Positions 11,201-16,691 of a stretch of DNA of 43,114 nt are shown one piece after another (position 1 is the stretch's first letter; each line of letters opens with the position of its first letter). This stretch comes from a bacterium (GTDB taxonomy: Bacteria; Myxococcota_A; Bradymonadia; Bradymonadales; Bradymonadaceae): contig JAUIBR010000052.1 of NCBI GenBank assembly GCA_030427705.1, positions 1-43,114 of the forward strand, given 5' to 3'. The notes under the pieces were generated by a model. It saw only the letters and a list, made by a program, of their open reading frames with translations, ran no database searches and was not told where the DNA came from. The position numbers and the translations under genes are program-made.

Positions 11201-11474
11201 ACAATCCGTTAATCAATTCATTGGGGTTAATGGTGCGGTCTGGGTAGCGACTGGACGCCAGCTGCCATTGGTCTTCAGTTGGGAGAATCCAGCCTGCTTT
11301 CCCAAGTTCGGCGTCGAACAGGGAAACGACTTCATATCCAATCTGTAGTGCTGATGGGGCAGGGCGGTCAGAAATGACCAAGATTCCGCGCGACTTGAGT
11401 AGTTCCGAATACGAATCTGTGAGGGATGCGTAGGCTGGCAAAACTGCGAATTTTTGCTGATTTTGGACTGCCAT
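2235..11474 (-). CDS. Giant PUFA-synthase-like lipid/polyketide synthase (KS-AT-ACPx3-KS-KR-DH-PPTase)
   Basis: A 3079-residue single-chain synthase. Domains by eye: an unclassified N-terminus (1-145); KS1 (147-615, nucleophile Cys358 in DAACASS, plus EAHGTSTP and IGHLKS His motifs); AT (about 735-1045, Ser834 in GHSLGEYG, HAFH at 938-941, the malonyl-CoA signature); three ACPs around 1132, 1245 and 1362; KS2 (about 1450-1930, Cys1657 in NNACAST); KR (about 1990-2490, VTGGAKGI and YSAAN); double-hotdog DH (about 2520-2830, His2540 in DHIYEGNPVVPG); Sfp-like PPTase (about 2850-3020, VGIDREK and WCVKESVTK). There is no enoyl reductase or thioesterase. It resembles PfaA/PfaC-type PUFA synthases fused into one chain, so the likely product is a reduced, dehydrated acyl chain (inference). 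In each ACP the expected phosphopantetheine Ser is Thr (GIDTVKQAE). The ATG is preceded by an AAGAAGG ribosome site; Met138 is an alternative start just before KS1. Pathway product unknown. Confidence 0.93.
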   Translation of the reverse strand: MAVQNQQKFAVLPAYASLTDSYSELLKSRGILVISDRPAPSALQIGYEVVSLFDAELGKAGWILPTEDQWQLASSRYPDRTINPNELINGLFLTDEAVAHGCVPAAVAELERSRTHDALPTVTPALAEAPHSTTGNAMSQQIIDGNQAIAIIGVGAVMPGANNAKDYWNNIVTATNSIIEVPADRWDPNLFWSADRAAPDKTYSKIGGFITDYSFDRKQFRLPPTVVAKTDIAQLTCLTAVQEALEDAGYAEKDFNRDRCATVLGNSLGGDLRDFTTMRVLYAEVEAKLRSRLLEASLGDLKPADIEDLVETISKSVKSDLAPISEDSMPGELPNVIAGRVASLFDLRGPNFVVDAACASSLAAIDTAIRGLRANQYDMCVCGGVDRAMGPPSYVKFSKIGALSPDGSRPFDANANGFVMGEGAGVMVLKRLSDAITDGDNIYAVIHGVGSSSDGKGKGITAPNPRGQTLAFRRAYEEAGYGPKSVSLFEAHGTSTPVGDPTEVGSMLDGLNLDDSPWATDHVGLGSVKSMIGHLKSAAGAASVIKIAMALKTKVLPPSLNMNELNPQIDFSGTPISVQTTTEAWETGGAPRRAGVSAFGFGGTNFHVAMEEYEPGAAPKKKTWNGADVEAEKAPQGGVLTFAADTFDGLAPQLEAFRADYAKQGESFAGKAGRQSLELLAQNNGTHRLSISFADTEELEVRLEKAAKALQKNKGWKVLANQGVFYSDTAQPGKLGMLFPGQGSQYLQMAKALAEQFEVVKATFDEADAVMQPIIGKPLSSVIFPNYDEVAEEDAFLALSQTEITQPAVLTVDIAILRLLQSFGLEPDMVAGHSLGEYGACVAAGVMNFADALRTVAARGTEMAKAAPKDGDNGLMVGVAAGVDQVEPVLAQIDGYVVCANKNCPTQTIIAGKTEPAQKAIEAFTNLGLDTVILPVSHAFHSEVVAAASEPLRKHLENMGINEPNTPILTNVTGDFYPYNVEEIRNLLSKQVAAPVEFIELIERMFDSGVRTFVEVGPKRAQTSFVKSILEGRPHNATHTNHPKRGDIGSLFDAIALLWANGAWNRTQEMTTTADDTVVELSEMPMAKSNAPSLDRASILAHMTQVLCEKTGYDADEIESDFELEADLGIDTVKQAEIMSAVREHYGFAKDDAFRLADYPTLDGLTDYVIEKLPSDVPAQAAPAPVPAAQPVVEPVVEAVPAATAGLDVEEVRAQIITVLCEQTGYDADEIEVDFELEADLGIDTVKQAEIMSAVREIYTLSKDESFRLADYPTLAHLADYVIERKGGEAPVAGAPVAVAEAPAPAPVVEAAPAPAPTASSASLDAAEVLVQMTQVLCEKTGYDADEIEPDFELEADLGIDTVKQAEIMSAVREIYGLAKDDAFRLADFPTLNALAQYVMDRAEGTTSQPAAAIETPAPAVAAPEQPEAPAKPAQPEQPKTIGRPMTANFGTPAVTGCALGIPGAATIFEEDAIDRILSGENMIGAIATTTKEKIVGKHITRLVKLQGGGGEMQEVTDVGEVVKLAGTPGEFDISEWDLPDRVTAALDETGQMAIAAGLMALKDAGLPLVPRYRTTRSGKQVTIGWQLPQDIADETAVIFASAFSGIDYVATEVRRAEEEEYNFDHRFLLKSLGMANARFAELVGARGPNLRMNNACASTTAAIALAEDWIKLGRCKRAVILGADNASGEKLLEWVGSGFLATGAASTEANVEDAALPFDKRRDGMLIGMGAVALVIEAEGLAEARGMEPVADLLGTRFVNSALHPTRLDVDHIAGEVDAFVTGIEANHNVNRHEIAAETTFISHETYTPARGGSAAAEIESIRRTFGEAANKIVVANTKGFTGHAMGAGIEDVVAVAALNRQKLPPIANFKEPDPELGDLNLSQGGEQHLRYALRLAAGFGSQLALAMFRFRTDRLDRVVDQGRYDHWLRDVSGFDTPRLVVEHRTLRLRNDGAPAQVAPKVEPKKPATKPVAAKPAPAPAPVAAPAVQSDFSPRAVVARAGRAVRMDRDALVQQCSGKRIAIAAGPMLIVDMFRRALERCGAEVFVFKGERDPMDSDLGFCDFESVESTAAALGAAPYDGFINLLGFGRDGETIEDVERAAIRSYKFAKTVQPQINNGAFFISLTGMGGRLGLDRSEGPLLSCGAVGGLTKSLARESEEALVRHIDIPREALDKNAVLQALSELLIDDGSVEVGLVGGVRYTADTLAVSDLAGNQQSALPTEGDVILVTGGAKGITAEVVKDLCKTGARFALVGRTKLTLDADATIDFDAEKARIKEELKAAGERVTPMAVENKLKSLRSQFEIRENMKSMLSLGAQDVQYFDCDLTNTGSIADLVKAVRSALGPINGVIHGAGVEISRLLAEKSLAEFNLVFGSKATAAIALWNAVAADKPKFFVNFGSVAGRFGNLGQIDYSAANDVLNKLSARINATTETRAITIDWTAWDEVGMATNGSMKTILEARGVEMLPPALGAPMVGQLLEAGFIGEALVAGALGDMAKASVTRDSETEFIDRIVERSENSVVLEREFNLSLDRFMRDHIYEGNPVVPGVMGTEFMARAAKLLGADTTSAKDVKYSRAAKLHHGEPLMMRAIAERDGNDVITRVESHRVSKTGRELNETHYEARFTGTNPERVGTLLHLSHALAGPERQEIYERYFHTGVFQVLEAAPHVGEDFVVAMGRVPTRPLCDATPTENMLSLPTVREMAFQAAGLWGMYYQQRSFLPLGIGAYRQHGTVQPGSAICIRCHLRDDAQEGTIAFDVEALTPEGGLLLVLENVVLVAHRALLEDETFNTFPKCMHHRRQMSAQMARSVLEARRQSLEDILDPSERADYDRLISDRRRDEWVAARYALKSLVADQVRDGSGVHVPLSKIVVKKNEERAPSIVVDGVPFGGTVSVTHSHGIAVVTLSHDTLVYVGIDREKVEDRSDTFIRDYFTPAEMALAPQLTKSERASLLWCVKESVTKALRRGLNLSMSEIEVTSITIDEDIRCDVKLSGEAMSTFNAINGKSTEIVAKLESGFAEAMTTIKTVHEVAKDAGPRLSKNEVVAVLALLSEKGLIPQYDDHPLFEGLNNVSGNAR
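7270..8200 (-). repeat. Three tandem ACP modules, near-identical coding repeats
   Basis: Three copies of an ACP-coding unit repeat at about 340-350 base spacing, with the motif codons at 8079-8081, 7740-7742 and 7389-7391. Each contains TGYDADEIE, a DFELEADLGIDTVKQAE core and FRLAD(Y/F)PTL. The linkers between them are rich in Ala, Pro and Val, as in the flexible linkers of PUFA-synthase ACP arrays. The repeat arises from internal duplication of a coding module. It is the only long-period repeat noticed in the window and could recombine to change ACP number. Confidence 0.9.
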
Positions 11475-11497
11475 CGTGTGCCTTCTTTAGATTTTGT

Positions 11498-11509
11498 GCG
11501 CATTTGCGC
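11498..11509. promoter_or_regulatory. Short inverted repeat in the synthase leader
   Basis: GCGCA-TT-TGCGC is a perfect inverted repeat located 24 bases upstream of the synthase ATG, just before its AAGAAGG ribosome site. It could be a small leader hairpin or a protein site. No known motif is recognised and it may be chance. Confidence 0.25.
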
Positions 11510-11596
11510 CCGTTTCGGCCCTTCTTTGTCAAGTAACCACTAACTTAGGGCGGGTGTGTATCGAAATGTGATCCCTCAAGCAAGAACAAATCCGCA

Positions 11597-11625
11597 ATTT
11601 TACTGGGAAAAAAACGACCATTCAG
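11597..11625 (-). promoter_or_regulatory. Candidate promoter for the synthase operon
   Basis: On the minus strand a good -10 hexamer TAAAAT (11597-11602) is preceded at 17 bases by a poor -35 (CTGAAT, 11620-11625). The leftmost operator-like palindrome covers this -35, which suits a repressor that blocks polymerase. The transcription start is inferred only; the -35 matches the consensus weakly. Confidence 0.35.
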
Positions 11626-11628
11626 TCA
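11611..11628. promoter_or_regulatory. Operator-like element 1 (TetR/FadR-type, degenerate)
   Basis: AAAACGACCATTCAGTCA matches 13 of 18 positions of the Bacillus FadR box as I recall it (TGAATGAMTANTCATTCA). It contains the GACCATTCAGTCA core shared in inverted form with its neighbours. It overlaps the candidate -35 of the synthase promoter. Confidence 0.4.
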
Positions 11629-11636
11629 GGAAAAAA

Positions 11637-11654
11637 TGAATGACGCGTCGGTCA
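11637..11654. promoter_or_regulatory. Operator-like element 2 (TetR/FadR-type)
   Basis: TGAATGACGCGTCGGTCA matches 14 of 18 positions of the same box. It contains the dyad AATGAC-N6-GTCATT (running two bases past the element) with a perfect GACGCGTC at its centre. It lies 26 bases from element 1 by start coordinate. Confidence 0.5.
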
Positions 11655-11671
11655 TTAAGCCGGTCGGAAAA

Positions 11672-11689
11672 TGAATGACTATTCGGTCA
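11672..11689. promoter_or_regulatory. Operator-like element 3 (best TetR/FadR-type match)
   Basis: TGAATGACTATTCGGTCA matches 16 of 18 positions of the recalled FadR box, mismatching only at positions 14 and 15. It is the clearest of the four elements and sits about 200 bases upstream of the synthase ATG. The regulator is not encoded in the window. Confidence 0.55.
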
Positions 11690-11693
11690 GTGA

Positions 11694-11711
11694 GTACTGA
11701 CTAACAAGTCA
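11694..11711. promoter_or_regulatory. Operator-like element 4 (degenerate)
   Basis: GTACTGACTAACAAGTCA contains the dyad TGACT-N4-AGTCA and matches 12 of 18 positions of the box. It lies 22 bases from element 3 by start coordinate, so elements 3 and 4 would fall on the same face of the helix. Confidence 0.35.
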
Positions 11712-11819
11712 GGCAATTTTCCGTTCACATTGGTGGTCTTGGGGGTGGAAGTTTTAGTTTCCACTTGGCGAGTTGGGTGTTAGGCTCGCCGCGATTCACA
11801 CACGCCGAGAGCTGAAAAG

Positions 11820-13232
11820 ATGGGCAACGAAAAGATGGGTTTACGGACAGTCTTCGTTGACGACCGTCCGACATCAAGACAGCTGCGAAAAGCTAAACTG
11901 GTCGTCGTCGAGGGTGACGACAAGGGGAAGGCTTACGAGATCAATAAGAGCAAAAACTACGTCGGTCGCTCTACCGTCAATGACATCACCGTCAGCGACA
12001 ATTCGATCAGCAGCACCCACTTCGAGCTTCGGGCCGAAGAAGACGGTTTCTTGTTACGAGACTTGGGATCCACCAACGGGACCTTGTTGGGAGGCTGCCG
12101 GGTACGTGAAGTCTATCTGGCGCCGAACGCGACGTTCCGAGCCGGAAACACGACGTTCAAGCTCCAACCATCCGACGAAGTTGTCGAGATCCCGCTCAGC
12201 GAAGATGAACACTTCCAAGGGGTGATCGGCGGTTCCGTGCCGATGCGCGAGGTGTTCGCCACCTTGGCGAAGGTTGCTCCGTCTGAGCTGACCTGTCTGA
12301 TCGGCGGTGAGACCGGAACGGGTAAGGAGCGCATCGCCCGTGCAATCCACGACGCGTCACGTCGCTCCAGCAAGCCCTATGTCGTTCTCGATTGCTCATC
12401 GATCCCCAAGGACTTGATGGAATCCTATGTGTTTGGCCACGAGAAGGGTGCCTTCACTGGGGCGGTCAGCCAGCACAAGGGCGCTTTCGAGCAGGCAAAC
12501 GGCGGCACGCTGTTCATGGACGAGATCGGCGAGCTCGATATCTCGTTGCAGCCAAAACTGTTGCGTGTTCTCGAAAACCGCGAGTTCAAGCGGGTCGGAG
12601 GCAATCAAACCATTCGGACCGATGTCCGCGTGATCGCCGCGACCAACCGTGACCTTCGCGAGATGGTGAATGAAGGCACGTTCCGCGAGGACCTGTATTT
12701 CCGCCTTGGTGTCATCAATATCTACCTGCCTTCGTTGAAAGAGCGCACGGATGACATCCCGCTGCTTGTCGAGTCATTCCTGACCATGATGGCGGAGCGC
12801 CGTCCTGACCTGCCAAAGATGCGATTGACCGCAGACGCGATGGAAATGCTGATGGCCTATTCATGGCCAGGCAACGTCCGTGAATTGAAGAATGTGATTG
12901 AGCGGGCAGCCAGCCTCTCGAGTGGCAGCTCAATCGAGCGGCATGACTTGCATCTTTCCAACTCGTTGTCGGCCTCGCCCATCAACATGGCACCATCGAC
13001 GCCTTCACGTTCGAACGCGGCAGCGAGCGACGATCCAAACATCAGCGTGATTCATGCTGACCTGACCAAACCATACAAAGACGGCAAACAAGAGATGATC
13101 GACCAGTTTGAGGCCGACTATCTTACGAAGCTGATGGGTGAGTTTGACGGGAACATCTCGCAGGCCAGCAAACATGCGGGTCTGACGCGCTACCACTTGC
13201 GCGAACTTCTCAAGAAGCACGGCCTCAAATAG
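11820..13232 (+). CDS. FHA-domain sigma-54-dependent transcriptional activator (AAA+, Fis-type HTH)
   Basis: A 470-residue enhancer-binding protein. An N-terminal FHA domain (about 27-115, with [16 protein letters not shown] and DLGSTNGT) binds phosphothreonine peptides. The AAA+ core (about 133-370) has Walker A GETGTGKE (163-170), the sigma-54 contact loop GAFTGA (210-215), Walker B LFMDEIGE and the arginine-finger region EDLYFRL. A Fis-type helix-turn-helix ends the protein ([19 protein letters not shown]). Because the only sensory part is FHA, input is probably Ser/Thr phosphorylation rather than a His kinase, and two PEGA kinases lie in the window (inference). It is divergent from the lipid synthase, but its targets are unknown. 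Met6 (11835) is an alternative start. Its stop codon is directly followed by that of the convergent gene. Confidence 0.95.
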   Translation: MGNEKMGLRTVFVDDRPTSRQLRKAKLVVVEGDDKGKAYEINKSKNYVGRSTVNDITVSDNSISSTHFELRAEEDGFLLRDLGSTNGTLLGGCRVREVYLAPNATFRAGNTTFKLQPSDEVVEIPLSEDEHFQGVIGGSVPMREVFATLAKVAPSELTCLIGGETGTGKERIARAIHDASRRSSKPYVVLDCSSIPKDLMESYVFGHEKGAFTGAVSQHKGAFEQANGGTLFMDEIGELDISLQPKLLRVLENREFKRVGGNQTIRTDVRVIAATNRDLREMVNEGTFREDLYFRLGVINIYLPSLKERTDDIPLLVESFLTMMAERRPDLPKMRLTADAMEMLMAYSWPGNVRELKNVIERAASLSSGSSIERHDLHLSNSLSASPINMAPSTPSRSNAAASDDPNISVIHADLTKPYKDGKQEMIDQFEADYLTKLMGEFDGNISQASKHAGLTRYHLRELLKKHGLK

Positions 13233-14192
13233 TTAGCCAGGCCGTTGATTCAGTTTGAAAATCAGGGTCGCTCGCCAGTGTCCATTCGGCGCACCGCTTA
13301 ATGTCCCTGCAAGCGACTGAGCCTTGCTCAGGACGCAGGACTTCACGCCCGCGTCGGCAACGGACGACATCAACACAAGTGATTTGGAGGGATTTCCAGG
13401 CACGATTTGAACAACCACAGCACCCTGAAGTCGGGCGTTCTTCGACAGTCCTTTGACATAGCAACCAAACATCTGGTTCTGCAGCTGTTGCGTCAGCATA
13501 TCTCGTGACGTTTCAATGGATGGGTCGTTCGCCGCGGTTTTCATGACCGGACTCTCGGACCAGGCCAGTGCGCTCACAGTGACGGATGGAGTGGAGTCGC
13601 CCAGATATGATGCGACACCCAGCGATTTCAGCATTCGAATCTGGCTGCCCAAATTCGTGACAAATCGGCCTTTCGTGCGTCCCGCGGCTTCGCGAATCTC
13701 GGCGGCGACAACCTGCACCTGAAGTGCGACCGCCGCGCCGTGATGCTCGCAGAGCTCATGGTCGTAGTCTGAATGTGCGACCGAAATCACCTCTAGATCG
13801 AAGTGAATGGTCTGGGTGAGAAATCCTGCGGCGAGGTCGATGGCTTTGACCTCCGGCATCTCGAACCGAAGCGTTCGTTCTCCATGCACTTGCAAAAACG
13901 CGCCGTCGGCCAACAACACGCGTTCGGGCAGCGTGAACACGGCCAGCCCAAGGACCTCGTCATACTCGAAACTCACCTTCGTTGGCGCGCTGACTCGCAC
14001 GCGGTGAGTTTGGGCAACCCAGGTCTTGCGTTTCTCGGCGTAGCCCTCGTCGGTTTTCACACTGGAGAATTCGCAGATCTTTACGAGGTCGCGGCGTTCA
14101 AGCTCGCGTCCCTGCGCGCACAACAGCAGCGGGACGATGAAAACCGCCAGTGCGAAGAACCCTCCCAGTAGGTGTGGCATCCTTTTGGTCAT
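13233..14192 (-). CDS. Secreted protein with AgmX/PglI-like C-terminal domain
   Basis: A 319-residue protein if started at the ATG at 14192, which has an AAGGAG site 9 bases upstream; a longer reading to 14255 lacks such support. The N-terminus is a signal peptide (MTKRMPHLLGG, then a hydrophobic run ending LLLCAQG); the Cys could even be lipid-modified, though the box is poor. The middle is a mainly beta, His/Glu-containing region I do not recognise. The last 90 residues follow the AgmX/PglI tail pattern of myxobacterial motility and envelope proteins: a Cys in FGCYVKGL, then LQGAVVVQI, then a second Cys in VKSCVLSKA, ending in a beta strand. The two Cys may form a disulphide. Function is unknown. 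The stop abuts that of the FHA activator with no spacer. Confidence 0.75.
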   Translation of the reverse strand: MTKRMPHLLGGFFALAVFIVPLLLCAQGRELERRDLVKICEFSSVKTDEGYAEKRKTWVAQTHRVRVSAPTKVSFEYDEVLGLAVFTLPERVLLADGAFLQVHGERTLRFEMPEVKAIDLAAGFLTQTIHFDLEVISVAHSDYDHELCEHHGAAVALQVQVVAAEIREAAGRTKGRFVTNLGSQIRMLKSLGVASYLGDSTPSVTVSALAWSESPVMKTAANDPSIETSRDMLTQQLQNQMFGCYVKGLSKNARLQGAVVVQIVPGNPSKSLVLMSSVADAGVKSCVLSKAQSLAGTLSGAPNGHWRATLIFKLNQRPG

Positions 14193-14334
14193 GCCAAGTG
14201 ACTCCTTGCAGCCTTGTGCGACCGACCCGAAAACGTCACTTATGCCTCGCTTCATTCCCGCGTGGCTTCCGAGCGTGCTTTCAATATGCTACCAGCTTAG
14301 GGCACCGTGAAGTTTTCGACCAGAACGAGGTCAA

Positions 14335-15120
14335 ATGCGTGTGGACACGCTGAAACGCCCCGTCGAAGTAATCGGCGAGGCGGTGATTGGGGGCGTAGAA
14401 CAGCTGGGTCAGCTTGCGATCATGGGCGCGCAGACCCTCGTCTGGCTTGTGCGTCCGCCGTATCGCCCACGCATTTTCATGCAAGCGCTCGAGCAAGTTG
14501 GCGTCGGCAGTCTGTTCATCACCGTCTTCACGGGCATGTTCACCGGCCTTGTTTTGGCCTACCAGGCGATCATCGCTTTTGGTCTCTTCAACGCGCAAAC
14601 TCTAGTGGGTGGGACGGTTGCCGTGTCGCTAGCCCGCGAGCTTGGTCCGGTGCTTACGGGATTGATGGTCGCGGGTCGAACGGGAAGTTCGATCACCACG
14701 GAAATCGGGACGATGCGGGTGACGGAGCAGATCGACGCGATGAGCGTCATGGCCGTGAATCCCATTCAGTATCTTGTCGTTCCCCGCGTGTTTGCTGGGG
14801 CAGTGACGGTCCCGATTTTGACGCTGATCTTCAATTTCGTTGGGATCGTCGCGGCGTACATGCTCTCGGTGCATCAGATGGGAATCGACCCCGGGATCTT
14901 CGTCGCGAAGATTCGTGTCTTCGTTGATGGCTACGATCTGTTTGCGTCAGCGCTAAAAGGCGGGGTGTTCGGCCTAGCAATCACTATCATTGGTTGTTAC
15001 AAAGGCTTCTACGCATCCGGCGGCGCTAAGGGCGTGGGCGAGGCGACCACGTCATCCGTGGTAAGCAGCAGCATTGCGATTTTGTTTTTTGATTACCTTT
15101 TGACCTTAGTTCTGTGGTGA
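14335..15120 (+). CDS. mlaE: MlaE-family phospholipid ABC transporter permease
   Basis: This 261-residue integral inner-membrane protein has the MlaE family signature ELGPVLTGLMVAGRTGSS, followed by EIGTMRVTEQIDA and the NPIQYLVVPRV segment. About five to six hydrophobic segments follow an amphipathic N-terminal helix, as expected. It would form the membrane channel of an MCE transport system that moves lipids between inner and outer membranes. A GAGG site precedes the ATG. The next gene (14 bases away) encodes the MCE substrate-binding partner. The cognate ATPase MlaF, usually next to mlaE, is not in this operon or anywhere in the window, so it is either unlinked or shared with another system. 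Confidence 0.93.
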   Translation: MRVDTLKRPVEVIGEAVIGGVEQLGQLAIMGAQTLVWLVRPPYRPRIFMQALEQVGVGSLFITVFTGMFTGLVLAYQAIIAFGLFNAQTLVGGTVAVSLARELGPVLTGLMVAGRTGSSITTEIGTMRVTEQIDAMSVMAVNPIQYLVVPRVFAGAVTVPILTLIFNFVGIVAAYMLSVHQMGIDPGIFVAKIRVFVDGYDLFASALKGGVFGLAITIIGCYKGFYASGGAKGVGEATTSSVVSSSIAILFFDYLLTLVLW

Positions 15121-15134
15121 GCGCTTCGCGTTAG

Positions 15135-16691
15135 ATGAAAGTCGAGAATCTCATAACTCCCTTCAAGGTGGGCATGCTTGTGATCGTTGGCGTCGCTTCA
15201 ACGATCTTCATGCTCTCTGTCTTGGACACGGGTTCGAGTTCTTCGGACGAAAAGCGCGTCTATGCGGTATTGAACGACGCGACTGGCCTGGCCGAGAAGT
15301 CATTTGTCGGCATCGCAGGTATTACGGTTGGCCGCATCGAGACCATCAATCTCGAAAATGGGAAAGCCAAAGTCATCATCTCAGTTCGAGGGGACCTCAA
15401 GCTCTTTGAAGGGGTCGAACAACCCAACGGCACGTATCGCAATGGCGCGACCGTGCAGGTCAAGCAGGTCAGCTTCATCGGCGATAAATTCCTTGAGCTG
15501 ACCCCCGGCGTAGAAGGGCGTGAGCTTCAAGATGGTGATGAAATCAAGAATGTCATCACGGCGACCGATATCGACGAGATGATGTCGAAGTTCAACGAGA
15601 TTGCCTCGAATATCAACGACGTCACCAAGTCGTTGGCCGAGGTCTTTGGCTCTGAGCAGGGCAAAGAGAGCATGAAACAGCTGCTGTCCGACCTGCGCGA
15701 CATGGTCGATACGCTCAATGGGTTTGTTTCCACCAATAGCCCGAAGCTAGACCGCATTCTGACGAACGTCGAAGACATCAGTTACGACCTGGAAGACTTG
15801 AGCGGCACCAGCAAAGAGTCGATCAGCAATATTCTGCGCGACACCGAAGCCGTCGTTCAGGAAGTTCGATACATCGTCGGTCAGTCGTCATCCGACCTGC
15901 AATCGGGGCTGGGCACGCTCAAAGGCACTCTGTCTCGACTACAATCCACGCTGGATTCGTTGAACTACAGTCTTCAGAACATTCAGGACATCACCGACAA
16001 GATCAACGAGGGCGAGGGCACGATTGGTGAATTGGTGAACAATCCGGCGATTGCGCAACGCACTGAAGAGATCTTGAACGACGCTAGCGATTACCTGGGT
16101 CGCGTCAGCCGTTTGCGAACGATTATCGAGCTGCGCAGCGAATACCACATGAACAGCGGCCAGTTTAAGAATGTTGTCGGGTTGCGACTCCAGCCAAATG
16201 ACCAGAAATATTACCTGATTGAGTTGGTCGACGATTACCGCGGAAAGACCACGATCGTGACCACGGATGTGAACACCACCAACCTCGACGACCCTGACAA
16301 CTTGTATCGCGAGACCACGGTCCAGACGACCGACTCCTTCAAGTTCTCGGTGCAGTTCGCCCGGATTTTCCGACTGAACTCCTGGTTTGCGACGACGTTC
16401 CGCTTTGGTCTCATTGAGTCCACAGGCGGGGTTGGAACAAACCTGCTCTTCCTCCCTGACGAGAGCCTTGAGATCCAAGCGGACCTGTTCGACTTCGGTC
16501 TCGACGTAAACCCACGGTTGCGCGCTTTTGCGGCGTATCACTTCTTGGAAGTCCTCTACATCGCGGGCGGGGTTGACGACGTCTTCAATGCCGATAGAAC
16601 AGAGTACTTCTTCGGCGCGGGTCTGCGATTCGACGACGAAGACTTGAAAGCCATCCTGACAACGACTGGAGTTCCGGCGGTCTCGAACTGA
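15135..16691 (+). CDS. mlaD: MCE/MlaD-family lipid transport protein with C-terminal barrel-like domain
   Basis: A 518-residue protein, far longer than E. coli MlaD. One N-terminal transmembrane helix (about 11-28, FKVGMLVIVGVASTIFML) anchors it in the inner membrane. The MCE domain (about 38-140) has GLAEKSFVGIAGITVGRIE and VKQVSFIGDKFLELTPG. A long helical region (about 145-330) would form a needle or tunnel across the periplasm. The last 180 residues are alternating beta strands ending in FFGAGLRFDDEDLKAIL, like the outer-membrane barrel-like tail seen in MCE proteins of delta- and epsilon-proteobacteria. The protein could therefore bridge both membranes by itself (inference). It shares one base with the lytic transglycosylase gene (TGATG). 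Confidence 0.9.
   Translation: MKVENLITPFKVGMLVIVGVASTIFMLSVLDTGSSSSDEKRVYAVLNDATGLAEKSFVGIAGITVGRIETINLENGKAKVIISVRGDLKLFEGVEQPNGTYRNGATVQVKQVSFIGDKFLELTPGVEGRELQDGDEIKNVITATDIDEMMSKFNEIASNINDVTKSLAEVFGSEQGKESMKQLLSDLRDMVDTLNGFVSTNSPKLDRILTNVEDISYDLEDLSGTSKESISNILRDTEAVVQEVRYIVGQSSSDLQSGLGTLKGTLSRLQSTLDSLNYSLQNIQDITDKINEGEGTIGELVNNPAIAQRTEEILNDASDYLGRVSRLRTIIELRSEYHMNSGQFKNVVGLRLQPNDQKYYLIELVDDYRGKTTIVTTDVNTTNLDDPDNLYRETTVQTTDSFKFSVQFARIFRLNSWFATTFRFGLIESTGGVGTNLLFLPDESLEIQADLFDFGLDVNPRLRAFAAYHFLEVLYIAGGVDDVFNADRTEYFFGAGLRFDDEDLKAILTTTGVPAVSN

Larger units (their letters stand above)
11475..11819. other. Divergent regulatory region between synthase operon and FHA activator
   Basis: This 345-base stretch has no gene. 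Its centre is AT-rich compared with the flanks. It holds the four operator-like elements (11611-11711) and the candidate synthase promoter. On the activator side are two imperfect hairpins: GTGGAA/TTCCAC at 11745-11750/11759-11764, and GGCGAG/CTCGCC at 11767-11772/11785-11790. No convincing -35/-10 pair was found for the activator gene. Confidence 0.7.

Noticed and set aside
11509-11530. GG-N10-GC spacing upstream of the synthase gene, a possible sigma-54 promoter
   Set aside because: Only the two dinucleotides match, and the place (about 40 bases before the ATG) overlaps other palindromes; too weak to call.
11765-11780. Possible sigma-54 promoter (TTGGCGAGTTGGGTGT) before the FHA activator
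   Set aside because: The -24 GG is present but the -12 GC is GT, and the rest matches poorly.
14193-14255. Longer start of the AgmX/PglI-tail protein
   Set aside because: A start at 14192 has an AAGGAG site and puts the signal peptide at the N-terminus; the longer form would bury it.
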